Source: Chitinophagales bacterium
Lineage (GTDB): Bacteria > Bacteroidota > Bacteroidia > Chitinophagales > UBA2359
Assembly (NCBI GenBank): GCA_020631035.1
Contig: JAHDIA010000055.1
Coordinates: 1 to 15,015 of the forward strand
Direction of reading: 5' to 3'
DNA length: 15,015 nucleotides
Position numbers and translations under genes: made by a program
In this document: positions 6,582-14,232 of the stretch, piece after piece
Numbering within the stretch: position 1 is the stretch's first letter
How the letters are laid out: every line of letters starts with the position of its first letter
The notes under the pieces: model-generated
What the model was told of the DNA's origin: nothing
Seen by the model: only the letters and a program-made list of their open reading frames with translations
The model's database searches: none

Positions 6582-6592
6582 TGATATTTTTG
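6563..6592 (+). promoter_or_regulatory. Candidate Bacteroidota promoter upstream of 6609 gene
   Basis: TTG (6563-6565), a 19-bp spacer and TATTTTTG (6585-6592) match the TTG-N19-TAnnTTTG housekeeping promoter form known from Bacteroides and Flavobacterium. It overlaps the end of the sulfotransferase gene, and the implied start lies about 10 bp before ATG 6609. Confidence 0.4.
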
Positions 6593-6608
6593 CGAAAAGA
6601 AAAACAGT

Positions 6609-8459
6609 ATGCGCCCATCAAGCAACAATCCTAAAATATGGCCTTTCCTATTATTGCTAGGATTGTGTTGGTTGTTCTCTTTTGGATACATTGCTTATTA
6701 TGCCCATACCTTCGATTTTCCGCAAGAAGTCAAATGGTGGCATATGGGATTGAGTATGAGCATGTCGCTATTTGGCGTTGTTTTCGGATGTCTGGCGATG
6801 CAGTGGAAACGACTGGCTTCAAACAATTATATAAAATACCTTTGGGCATTTTCCTGGGGCTTGGGCGTCTACCTTATTGCTTTGTTGTACCTACTCAATT
6901 ACATCAGTTTGAGCGAATGGGGGCAAAACATTTCTTGGAGCATCGTCTCTACTTTTGACAAGGACGTGCCTGCTTTACTAGAGGCATTGCCCTACAACAA
7001 ATTGCCTGTATACCTATTGTTGTTTGGAATGCCCATTGTCATCTTTGGGCTGTTTATGGCTTTGGCAAACACAATCAATGATGGTTTTATAGGCATTGGA
7101 CGAATTTTGTTAAAAGCAATGAGGCGTCCAGTAATCTTGGTTTTGGGAATGATCGTGCTAGGAGCCTTGGGATGGCATTTGCTACAATCACGCAATTACA
7201 TCAGGGGATCTTTGGGAATGAAAGGCGAACCCATCTACAATTTTTTCAGCCCTGTCAATCCGAGCTTTGATGGAAAGCAAACCTTGGATTTAAAAACCAT
7301 TGAGGAAAACAAAGCAGCCTTGGCAGAGTATCAAGCAAATTTAAATATTGATTCTAAAAACGTAGTCCTCATCATTGTCGATGCTTTGAGAACGCAAAAT
7401 ATGGGTTTACATGGATATAGAAGAGACAATACGCCCTTCTTATCTCAATTGGACCAAGCAGGAAGTTTACAAAAAGCTCCCTTGATTTTATCCAATTGTG
7501 CCACTTCTTTTTGTGGCATTTTGAGCGTATTAAATGCCACACCCATCAATGAGTTGGCGAGTACCAATGTTAAGATACAGGATGTTTTTGATCGCTTGGG
7601 ATACAAGACACATTTTTTGTTAGTGGGTTCCCACAATGAATGGTATCAGTTAAGACGAACCCACGAATACCATAGCGAAATAGATTATTATTTTGACGGT
7701 CTAGATAGCAAACAATATGAAATAAATGACGACAGAGCCATTTTTGAATTTTTGGAACAAGTCCCCAATTTTGATGGTGTACCCTCTTTCTTTTATTTTC
7801 ATTTGATGACGGTTCACAAATTGGGCGTAAAGTTTGACGAAGAACAATACCAAGTTTATCAGCCCTCTAAGCGGACTTCCTATCTCAAGCCAGACAGTAG
7901 TATTATGGTCAACAATTATGACAATAGCATACTACAAGCAGATGATTTAATACGTCAAATTTATGAGCATTTATCACAAAAGGGTTTCCTAGAGGATTGT
8001 TTGCTCATTATTACAGCAGACCACGGAGAAGCAATGGGTGAACACGGGAAGTTTGGACACAGTTACAATCTCTATCAAGAGTCCATCCACATCCCCTTAT
8101 TGTTTCACGATACACAAGCAGCAGCCGAAGCAGACTTGCCTTATGGCACTCAAATAGACATTGGTCCCACCATTTTGGATAAATTAAACGTTCCCATCCC
8201 GAAAGTATGGAAAGGACGTTCCTTATTACAAACTCCCACATTCCCACACTTTGATGTCTTGCGTCAAACCCGCCACCAAGTCATTGTGATGCAAGACGAA
8301 ACAGGCATTTACAAATACTACTACAATCAAAAAACAAAGACCCAAGAACTCTTTGAAATCACCAGTGACCCACTAGAAAAAGTAAATTTATTTGACAAGC
8401 CCCAATACCAACAACAACAGCAACAACTCCTAGCAAAATTTAAGGAAGAATTTGGCTAG
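6609..8459 (+). CDS. Membrane-anchored sulfatase/phosphoethanolamine-transferase-like enzyme
   Basis: This 616-residue protein has five predicted N-terminal membrane helices (about residues 11-33, 44-65, 74-98, 132-156 and 172-190) followed by a large alkaline-phosphatase-superfamily domain (Pfam Sulfatase type) placed outside the membrane. The metal-site residues look intact: D258 in IIVDALR, D471-H472 in TADHGEAMGEH and H484 in KFGHS, with H403 in MTVHKLG. The nucleophile is probably T299 in NCATSFCG, aligned with the CGTST-type Thr of EptA-like enzymes. The C-x-P-x-R motif of true sulfatases is absent, so transfer of phosphoethanolamine or a similar phospho-group to a surface glycan or lipid is more likely than sulfate removal. 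The C-terminus has a short Gln-rich run. It follows the sulfotransferase by 27 bp. Substrate identity is an inference. Confidence 0.85.
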   Translation: MRPSSNNPKIWPFLLLLGLCWLFSFGYIAYYAHTFDFPQEVKWWHMGLSMSMSLFGVVFGCLAMQWKRLASNNYIKYLWAFSWGLGVYLIALLYLLNYISLSEWGQNISWSIVSTFDKDVPALLEALPYNKLPVYLLLFGMPIVIFGLFMALANTINDGFIGIGRILLKAMRRPVILVLGMIVLGALGWHLLQSRNYIRGSLGMKGEPIYNFFSPVNPSFDGKQTLDLKTIEENKAALAEYQANLNIDSKNVVLIIVDALRTQNMGLHGYRRDNTPFLSQLDQAGSLQKAPLILSNCATSFCGILSVLNATPINELASTNVKIQDVFDRLGYKTHFLLVGSHNEWYQLRRTHEYHSEIDYYFDGLDSKQYEINDDRAIFEFLEQVPNFDGVPSFFYFHLMTVHKLGVKFDEEQYQVYQPSKRTSYLKPDSSIMVNNYDNSILQADDLIRQIYEHLSQKGFLEDCLLIITADHGEAMGEHGKFGHSYNLYQESIHIPLLFHDTQAAAEADLPYGTQIDIGPTILDKLNVPIPKVWKGRSLLQTPTFPHFDVLRQTRHQVIVMQDETGIYKYYYNQKTKTQELFEITSDPLEKVNLFDKPQYQQQQQQLLAKFKEEFG

Positions 8460-8527
8460 GTGATATGATTTAATACACTGTAAATTAAATTTAAAAATTA
8501 TTTTTTTGAATGGAACGGAACGTTGAT

Positions 8528-8550
8528 GGCTTCGTTTGCATGGTGTCTCC
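8528..8550 (+). repeat. 23-bp repeat, arm 1 of a distant perfect inverted pair
   Basis: This stretch (containing TTCGTTTGCATGGTGTCTCC) is the exact reverse complement of 12427-12449. It opens a repeat island at 8528-8838 in the 404-bp gap between the convergent genes, where no protein-coding gene is supported. Confidence 0.85.
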
Positions 8551-8567
8551 CCGCTATCCGCTCCAAG

Positions 8568-8597
8568 TTGTAGATGCGATGAATCGCATCTCTACAA
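8568..8597. repeat. TGTAGA-type hairpin with 2-nt bulge
   Basis: TTGTAG-ATGCGAT (8568-8580) pairs with ATCGCATCTCTACAA (8583-8597), leaving a 2-nt AG/CT bulge on the right arm. It resembles a widely dispersed hairpin family with GTAGAGA...TCTCTAC ends. It could act as a bidirectional 3'-end structure between the converging genes. Confidence 0.7.
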
Positions 8598-8640
8598 GCT
8601 TTCTGCTACTATCGGGCGTATTTTATTTTACTTATTCCTT

Positions 8641-8682
8641 CGTCTCAAAGACGTCGTTCCAGAAGCCTACGGCTATCTGGAA
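8641..8682. repeat. Two small hairpins
   Basis: CGTCT-CAA-AGACG (8641-8653) is a perfect 5-bp stem. TTCCAGA-AGCC-TAC-GGCT-A-TCTGGAA (8657-8682) forms an 11-bp stem with one bulged A. Both lie between the convergent sulfatase-like and GT4 genes. Confidence 0.65.
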
Positions 8683-8688
8683 TCTCCC

Positions 8689-8838
8689 GTTTAGTGTTCA
8701 AATTTTGTGAGCAAGGGAATTACTTCTCCCATTTCGTGTAGAAAATTCGTGAATTTTCTCTACGTTTAGTGTTCAAATTTTGTGAACAAAGGAATTACTT
8801 CTCCCATTTCGTGTAGAAAATTTACGAATTTTCTCTAC
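8689..8838. repeat. Tandem 75-bp repeat, each unit ending in a TGTAGA-type hairpin
   Basis: Two 75-bp units (8689-8763 and 8764-8838) start GTTTAGTGTTCAAATTTTGT and differ at only a few bases. Each ends in a hairpin: GTAGAAAATTC with GAATTTTCTCTAC in unit 1, and the same arms with a different loop in unit 2. The 2-nt AG bulge is the same as in the hairpin at 8568-8597. The pair ends 25 bp before the GT4 stop codon. Confidence 0.85.
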
Positions 8839-8863
8839 AATAAACACAAAACGCTTCGCCAAC

Positions 8864-9934
8864 TTACAATTGGTAAACCTCCGCAAACGCCTCAACCGTA
8901 TCCGCTACATCATACAACATCACCGAATCATAGGTCTTTGCCTGGGACATTAACAATTTTAATTTTTGAAGCATATCTTCCTCATTTTCGGCAACCGACC
9001 ATTTGGGATGTTCTTGGGCAATGCCTACCTCAAAGGAAACCAAATACATTCCCAAAAACAAAGCCTCTAAAAAAACATAACCCTGAGATTCATAATTGGA
9101 GGTATGTAAAAATATTTTGCTTCTTTGTATATACTTCAATACTTCCGTACGTTCGATATGCCCCGTCATCAAGACATTGTCTTTTACATCCAAATCAACA
9201 ATGAGTTGTTCAATTTCTTGAGTCAGACTACCTTTAAAATCCCCACCACCAACAATGCAACTTTTGATATTGGGGAAATGCTCTTTTAATCGAGCAATCA
9301 TTTTGATAAACAAGGGATAATTTTTGACAGGTCCCAAATTGCCCACACCTATGATGTCAATGTCTCGTTCTTCGTGGAGGCTAACATTGGCAAAATCCTT
9401 AGCGTCCAAACCCAGAGGAATGATGTAGTCAGCTTTACGTTGCGTATGTTGTTCCAATACTTTCGATTGAAAGGGAGACAGACAACTAATGCTAAATTGA
9501 TTTAGATTTAAAAAACGCAAATAACGATTAGAAGCTCTCGCATCTTGCCCCACCATACTGACACAATGAGGCAATTGATATTGTTTGCTCAAATAATTGC
9601 CCAAAATGGCACATTCTCTCAACCAAAAACTATTGATAAAATCAACCTTTTGAATTTTATTGATTTTTTTGAAGTATTGCACACAAGATTTCCAATTGAG
9701 CAGTTTCAATGGCAAACGCCTATTCTTTCCCCCACAAGCATAAACCATAATTTTATGGCACTCATAGATGTGTTTGTCAAAAGGGTAATCCATAGCAATG
9801 GCAGAAAAACGAATGTGGGGATAGCTCTGGGTAATGGCCTTGAAATAAGTTTGCAAATAGGGTAGGCAAGAAGAGTCCGACTCATTTTGAGGGAAACCAG
9901 GTGTGATGAATACTATGTGTTTAGTGTACTTCAT
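8864..9934 (-). CDS. Family 4-type (GT-B) glycosyltransferase
   Basis: This 356-residue protein has the two-lobed GT-B layout. The N-terminal acceptor lobe includes MKYTKHIVFITPGFPQNESD, and the C-terminal Glycos_transf_1 lobe includes GVGNLGPVKNYPLF (196-209), SCIVGGG (225-231) and the E-x7-E motif ESQGYVFLE (E282, E290) that contacts the nucleotide sugar. It would add a sugar from a nucleotide donor to a growing glycan on the cytoplasmic side. I start it at ATG 9934, because ITPGFPQ follows closely; upstream ATG 9947 or TTG 9955 would extend it further into the preceding gene. The 14-bp overlap with the GT-C gene implies translational coupling. Donor and acceptor are not predictable from sequence. 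Confidence 0.9.
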   Translation of the reverse strand: MKYTKHIVFITPGFPQNESDSSCLPYLQTYFKAITQSYPHIRFSAIAMDYPFDKHIYECHKIMVYACGGKNRRLPLKLLNWKSCVQYFKKINKIQKVDFINSFWLRECAILGNYLSKQYQLPHCVSMVGQDARASNRYLRFLNLNQFSISCLSPFQSKVLEQHTQRKADYIIPLGLDAKDFANVSLHEERDIDIIGVGNLGPVKNYPLFIKMIARLKEHFPNIKSCIVGGGDFKGSLTQEIEQLIVDLDVKDNVLMTGHIERTEVLKYIQRSKIFLHTSNYESQGYVFLEALFLGMYLVSFEVGIAQEHPKWSVAENEEDMLQKLKLLMSQAKTYDSVMLYDVADTVEAFAEVYQL

Positions 9935-11345
9935 ATAATACAAAGCCATTGTCAAATGACTGTATGGGATTTAATTCGTGGTGTTGGTTTAAGTAATCAT
10001 AGTTTTGCCAAACAGATGCATCCAACAACAAAGAACGAGTCATTTGTTCATGGAACATCAAATAGGTATTGCTTGGGTCTATATGCTCTATTGGGGCTCC
10101 CCAAAGACTGTTGATTTGATGTGGGGTATAGCTTCGCAAAGGGCCTTCCAATCCCAATGTATAAATTGTACTTGCTTTGTCTACCTGGGCATTCAATTGA
10201 GCAGCAATGCGTTTTTCTTGCTGATTGAATTTGATTAGTTTTTCTAGCAAATAGCCAAACATTCCCAATTGTAAGATACACAATCCAGTCCACAAGATAG
10301 GGCGAATCTTTGAATTTTTCACCAATGCCAATAAGCGATTGAAAGCAGGAAAAAATAACAACAAAATAAAAGGAAAAGACAACAACAAATACCGATTATT
10401 CTGAAAGGAAATCCCCCCCAAATAAAAGGCATATAAGAAGACCATCAACACACCTATTTTGATCGCTTGTTCTTTAAAATCTATTTTTCGGACAAAGAAC
10501 AAAAAAGGAGTCCCCAATAGCAAATAAGAAGGATGCCACCAGTTTTTTAAGACAAACAACAAATTGATGCTTTTGTATTGTGCCTGTGCAACATCTGCTT
10601 CAAATTTGGATTGAAACAAATGTTTGACAGACCAAAGCGAAATGCCTTTGTCGCCTAAAAAACTAAAAAAATCGCCCTGACGAATAAGCAATTGTGGAAG
10701 GAATGCCAACAATACCATCAAAGCAACCAAAGGAAGCCATTTAAAATGTCGGTATTTAAAAAAGTAATAGATGCTTACAAGTGTAGGAATCAGCAAAAGA
10801 GGGGCGACAATATAGCGCACCATAAAAGCAGTTGCAAAACACAAAACCACTACCAACAAATGTTTTGCCTCTGCTGCTTTCCAGTAATGCAAGCCATAAT
10901 AAAATCCAGCCAAGACAAACGCCAAACAAGTCATATCTGTCATTGCCAACACAGAGGCTTTGAGCACAGTAGGGGAGAGGACAAAAAACACCAAGGCAAA
11001 GATAGGAATGGTGTCGGAGTACTGTGGGAAAACCAATAAGAGCATTTTACAGAAGTAATGCGTTGCCACCAACAATGCCAAAAGACTCAACAGTGGCAAA
11101 GCAAAGCTAGAGCCGACAAGACCGCTCAAAAATGCCCCATAAACCGAATAATTGACAGGAATTGCCATCAAAAAATCCTGTATGGGCGTACCCTCTACAA
11201 AATACTGATACAAAGATTTGGTAAAGCGCAAATACTCATAACTATCTTGACCATAATAGCCATTGAAGCCAATGAAAGCGTGAACGACTATAAAAATGAA
11301 AATAGGCGTCAAGAAAAGTAGAATATTGTGGTTTTTTTTTAACAT
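9921..11345 (-). CDS. GT-C-fold membrane glycosyltransferase (ArnT/PMT-like)
   Basis: This 474-residue protein has about 10-12 hydrophobic segments, starting with NILLFLTPIFIFIVVHAF. The first outward loop carries GQDSYEYL (D34), the position of the catalytic Asp in GT39/ArnT-type GT-C enzymes, and VRYIVAPLLLIP follows in the middle of the protein. A C-terminal soluble part of roughly 100 residues (from about 375) contains IYTLGLEGPLRSY. Such enzymes use polyprenyl-phosphate sugars, which fits the divergent polyprenyl-phosphate-sugar synthase-like gene 54 bp away. ATG 11345 is preceded on the minus strand by a candidate promoter. The 3' end overlaps the GT4 gene by 14 bp, giving a two-gene minus-strand operon. 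The exact sugar is unknown. Confidence 0.85.
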   Translation of the reverse strand: MLKKNHNILLFLTPIFIFIVVHAFIGFNGYYGQDSYEYLRFTKSLYQYFVEGTPIQDFLMAIPVNYSVYGAFLSGLVGSSFALPLLSLLALLVATHYFCKMLLLVFPQYSDTIPIFALVFFVLSPTVLKASVLAMTDMTCLAFVLAGFYYGLHYWKAAEAKHLLVVVLCFATAFMVRYIVAPLLLIPTLVSIYYFFKYRHFKWLPLVALMVLLAFLPQLLIRQGDFFSFLGDKGISLWSVKHLFQSKFEADVAQAQYKSINLLFVLKNWWHPSYLLLGTPFLFFVRKIDFKEQAIKIGVLMVFLYAFYLGGISFQNNRYLLLSFPFILLLFFPAFNRLLALVKNSKIRPILWTGLCILQLGMFGYLLEKLIKFNQQEKRIAAQLNAQVDKASTIYTLGLEGPLRSYTPHQINSLWGAPIEHIDPSNTYLMFHEQMTRSLLLDASVWQNYDYLNQHHELNPIQSFDNGFVLYEVH

Positions 11346-11365
11346 CTTTGATACTTCACAGCAAA

Positions 11366-11397
11366 CAAATTTAGAGATATTTATTCAGTCTGACCAA
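11366..11397 (-). promoter_or_regulatory. Candidate promoter of the minus-strand glycosyltransferase operon
   Basis: Read on the minus strand, TTG (11397-11395), a 21-bp spacer and TAAATTTG (11373-11366) fit TTG-N17-23-TAnnTTTG. The implied start is about 14 bp upstream of ATG 11345. It occupies the 54-bp divergent gap shared with the GT2 gene, for which I find no equally good plus-strand promoter. Confidence 0.4.
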
Positions 11398-11399
11398 AA

Positions 11400-12281
11400 A
11401 TGAAAGATAATTCGCCCAAGTTGACCATCGTAATGCCTGCCTACAATGAGGAAGAGGCTTTGGGCATCTTTTTACCAGAGGTCATTGCGCATTGTCAGGC
11501 AAAAAATTATCAGCTCATAGTCGTAAACGATGGCTCAAAAGATACAAGCAAAGAAGTACTAGAAAGACTGTTAAAGGACAGGGGTTTTTCTCCCATTCAC
11601 CACAAAGTCAATCGGGGATATGGGGGAGCTATCAAATCGGGTATTCAAGCAGCAACGACTCCCTACGTCATCACCATAGATGCCGATGGTCAACACCGAT
11701 TAGAGGATGTTGACAACTTACTAGAACAAATGGAACAAACAGAGGCGGACCTCATCATTGGCAGTCGGGAAAAAGGAGAAAAAAGCAGCCCTTATCGACA
11801 ATTGGGAAAATGGATCATCCGCAATACCGCCAAGGTTCTGATGCCACTAGACATTTATGACCTCAATTCAGGTATGAAAATTTACGATACAGAATTGGCG
11901 CAAAAGTACCTCAAACTCTGTCCCAATTCAATGGCGTTTAGCGATACCATTACCTTGGTGTTCATCAACGAACGTTGCTTGGTACAAGAACACCCCATAC
12001 AAATCAATGATCGGATGGCGGGAGAAAGCACTATTTCGACTATGACTGCCTTTGAAACCATCAAGCAAATTTTGAACATCGTTATTTTATTCAATCCAAT
12101 GCGGGTCTTTTTTCCAATGGCAGTCTTTTTTATAGTAGTCAGCATATTGTGGAGCATCCGTTTTTTGTTGATGGGACGTGGTTTAAGCGTAGGAGCTATG
12201 TTGGGTATTACCACAGGATTGATTTTCTTTTTTTTGGGTTTGTTGGCAGAACAATTGTCAATTATTCGTAGGAATTTGTAA
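11400..12281 (+). CDS. GT2 glycosyltransferase, polyprenyl-phosphate-sugar synthase-like
   Basis: This 293-residue protein has an N-terminal GT-A domain: TIVMPAYNEEEAL (9-21), VVNDGSKDTS (D44), NRGYGGAIKSGI, the metal-binding DADGQH (D94, D96) and the DPM1-like acceptor segment DLNSGMKIY. Two membrane helices follow near the C-terminus (about 231-252 and 258-282). This is the layout of dolichol/undecaprenyl-phosphate mannose or glucose synthases, which attach a sugar to a lipid phosphate on the inner leaflet. GT-C enzymes such as its divergent neighbour use that product. The start ATG 11400 is 54 bp from the neighbour's start. A repeat island separates it from the next plus-strand gene, so co-transcription downstream is uncertain. 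Confidence 0.92.
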   Translation: MKDNSPKLTIVMPAYNEEEALGIFLPEVIAHCQAKNYQLIVVNDGSKDTSKEVLERLLKDRGFSPIHHKVNRGYGGAIKSGIQAATTPYVITIDADGQHRLEDVDNLLEQMEQTEADLIIGSREKGEKSSPYRQLGKWIIRNTAKVLMPLDIYDLNSGMKIYDTELAQKYLKLCPNSMAFSDTITLVFINERCLVQEHPIQINDRMAGESTISTMTAFETIKQILNIVILFNPMRVFFPMAVFFIVVSILWSIRFLLMGRGLSVGAMLGITTGLIFFFLGLLAEQLSIIRRNL

Positions 12282-12283
12282 TG

Positions 12284-12301
12284 TTGTGTTTTTTAACACA
12301 A
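12284..12301. terminator. Weak hairpin after GT2 gene
   Basis: TTGTGTT-TTTT-AACACAA forms a perfect 7-bp stem starting 2 bp after the GT2 stop. It is followed by a plus-strand A-run, so in RNA it lacks the usual downstream U-tract for the upstream gene. A terminator role is tentative. Confidence 0.3.
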
Positions 12302-12359
12302 AAAAAGACAAAGGACCCAAACATGCCAAATACGCCCAATGGTAGTGATTACCCCACAG

Positions 12360-12386
12360 TAGGGGCAGTGCCTTGTGCCTGCCCTA
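12360..12386. repeat. GGGGCAG/CTGCCC hairpin
   Basis: TAGGGGCAG (12360-12368) pairs with CTGCCCTA (12379-12386) around the loop TGCCTTGTGC, with one bulged G. Similar GC-rich hairpins are dispersed in many Bacteroidota genomes (from memory). Confidence 0.65.
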
Positions 12387-12401
12387 AACGAGGAGTAAAA
12401 A

Positions 12402-12471
12402 CGGACAGCGGTGGTCCGACATTTCGGGAGACACCATGCAAACGAAGCCCCAATCCCGATGCATCGGGATT
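12402..12471. repeat. Hairpin, 23-bp inverted-pair arm and 20-bp perfect palindrome
   Basis: Three elements lie in a row. CGGAC...GTCCG (12402-12406 with 12414-12418) is a 5-bp stem. The stretch 12427-12449 is the exact reverse complement of 8528-8550. AATCCCGATGCATCGGGATT (12452-12471) is a perfect 20-bp palindrome. This 200-bp gap contrasts with its gene-rich surroundings, and a 97-codon frame across it is not credible as a gene. Confidence 0.8.
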
Positions 12472-12495
12472 CCATTCAAAAAATAATAAAATCAA

Positions 12496-14232
12496 ATGCT
12501 GTATTTATTCCTCAAATATTGTTACATCGGAATGCTCGCTTGGAGTTGCGGAATTGGCATATTTGAAGGCTTGAAGCGTTTGTTTGGTTTAGACAAATCA
12601 AGCAACTTGAATCCAGTATTGACTATCTTCTTAGGTATTGCTGGTATCACCTGCTTGACTGCCTATTTATCTTTATTTGTCAAAATCGGTTTGATTGCCA
12701 ATATGATTGTATTGGGTGGGGGCGTATTATTGCTTTTGAATGCTAGAAAATCACTACCCACACAATTTAGTAAATTAAAAAAAGCTGCTCAGAACTTAAA
12801 TTTACTTCAGTGGAGTGTTTTTGTTGTAGGCTTGATTTACATTTTGTTTTTATCCTCACAACAGAGCCTTAGTATGGACGAAGGAACTTACTACGCCCAA
12901 AGTATTTTATGGGCAGAAAGTTTCCCCATAGTCAAAGGCTTGTCCAATGTGATTTCCAAATTGGGATTCAATACACACTGGCACTTGACAGCAGCCTTGT
13001 TCAATTGGTCCTTTGTAACGGGGCAAGAATCCAACCAACTGAATGGCTTTGTGTATTTGTTGACATTGGGATTTTGCTTATCTGCTCTAAAAGGGGAATT
13101 TAACAAAATATCAAATTGGATGCGCCTGACATTATTGGTTTTTCTACACTATTCCCCTTTACACGTTTTTCACATCATTGCACCCAATGCAGACATTCCT
13201 GTGATTTTTGGGACGTGGATACTACTCAGCTTGCTCCTAGAAAAAATTGAAGAAAATAAATTGAATGTATTGGATGGACGAGGCATTTTGATTTTATTTT
13301 TACTAGGATTTTTTGTGACAATTAAATTATCCTCTTTGCCCATTCTATTGTGTGCCTTACCTTTTGTTTGGACATTTTTAAAGCAAGGAGATTGGCAGAA
13401 AATAGTCGGTACAGCGATTATATTTGGAGTGTTTTTATTCCCGTGGATGGTGCGAAATGTCTATTTGTCAGGCTATTTAATCTACCCATTTGCAGGAATA
13501 GACCTATTCAATGTAGATTGGAAAGTCCCCTTAGAACAAGTACAAAAAGAAGCCAAATGGATCAAAGACGCCGCCTTTTTATTGGCAAAAACAGACCACA
13601 ACAATGCGGTAATGACTTTGCCCTATTGGGAACGTTTGCAAATTTGGTTTACCGACAACTTACACCTCAATGATCGATTGTTGGTAATGGGCTTGATGCT
13701 CAGTCCCATACTACAAATGGTGTCTTTTGCTTGGAAAAAATCCCCATTTTATCAAAAAAAAGACTACCTCATTTTATGTGGTGTTTTGTGGGGAGGGATC
13801 GTTTTTTGGTTGTGGAATGCTCCCAATCCTAGATTTGGATATGGCTTTACCATTTTTGCTTTTTTATTGAGTGTTGTACCTTTTATAGCATTGATTAAAA
13901 TCCCCAAACGCATCTTGCTTGGATTGGCATTGCTAGGAATACTAGGATTTCAAACGGTGACCTATTGGTATTATCAAAAAAAAATGGATTGGTTTTTGGC
14001 AAAGGAGTGGATAGTAAGAAGCGAAACAAATCACAGCATATTTTGGATGCCCAAACCCTATCCGCCGACCAATACGACATCGGTAGAAGATATGTTGTAT
14101 GTACCGCAAAAATGTTGGGATACAGCATTGCCTTGCTTTGCCAAACGTCCTCGGAAATTTAAGAAAAGAGGGGAGCAATGGGAAGATGGATTTAAGCCTC
14201 TACCTTCAACCAATAAAAAGGCGAACGATTGA
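12496..14232 (+). CDS. LIC_10190-family-like polytopic membrane protein
   Basis: This 578-residue protein has about 12 hydrophobic segments and a polar C-terminal tail (from about residue 495). The luminal-loop sequence SMDEGTYYAQSILWAESFPIVKGL (D128, E129) followed by NVISKLGFNTHWHLTAALFN matches the D-x2-Y-H-x3-W and GL-N signature of LIC_10190-family membrane proteins, found in surface-glycan loci of Leptospira and Bacteroidota. The acidic pair in the first large loop is reminiscent of GT-C glycosyltransferases, so it may transfer sugars from a lipid carrier; this is an inference, as no activity is established for the family. ATG 12496 fits the first hydrophobic segment. Its 3' end overlaps the convergent methyltransferase gene by 41 bp. 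The C-terminal tail is rich in Lys, Arg and Pro. Confidence 0.82.
   Translation: MLYLFLKYCYIGMLAWSCGIGIFEGLKRLFGLDKSSNLNPVLTIFLGIAGITCLTAYLSLFVKIGLIANMIVLGGGVLLLLNARKSLPTQFSKLKKAAQNLNLLQWSVFVVGLIYILFLSSQQSLSMDEGTYYAQSILWAESFPIVKGLSNVISKLGFNTHWHLTAALFNWSFVTGQESNQLNGFVYLLTLGFCLSALKGEFNKISNWMRLTLLVFLHYSPLHVFHIIAPNADIPVIFGTWILLSLLLEKIEENKLNVLDGRGILILFLLGFFVTIKLSSLPILLCALPFVWTFLKQGDWQKIVGTAIIFGVFLFPWMVRNVYLSGYLIYPFAGIDLFNVDWKVPLEQVQKEAKWIKDAAFLLAKTDHNNAVMTLPYWERLQIWFTDNLHLNDRLLVMGLMLSPILQMVSFAWKKSPFYQKKDYLILCGVLWGGIVFWLWNAPNPRFGYGFTIFAFLLSVVPFIALIKIPKRILLGLALLGILGFQTVTYWYYQKKMDWFLAKEWIVRSETNHSIFWMPKPYPPTNTTSVEDMLYVPQKCWDTALPCFAKRPRKFKKRGEQWEDGFKPLPSTNKKAND

Noticed and set aside
7351..8110. True sulfatase
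   Set aside because: The fold and metal residues fit, but the C/S-x-P-x-R active-site motif is missing and a Thr occupies the nucleophile position.
8510..8710. 66-codon plus-strand frame after the sulfatase-like gene
   Set aside because: It runs through the 23-bp repeat and several hairpins with no protein features.
12281..12574. 97-codon frame whose ATG overlaps the GT2 stop
   Set aside because: The overlap resembles translational coupling, but the frame is made of dispersed hairpins and then runs out of frame into the LIC_10190-like gene.
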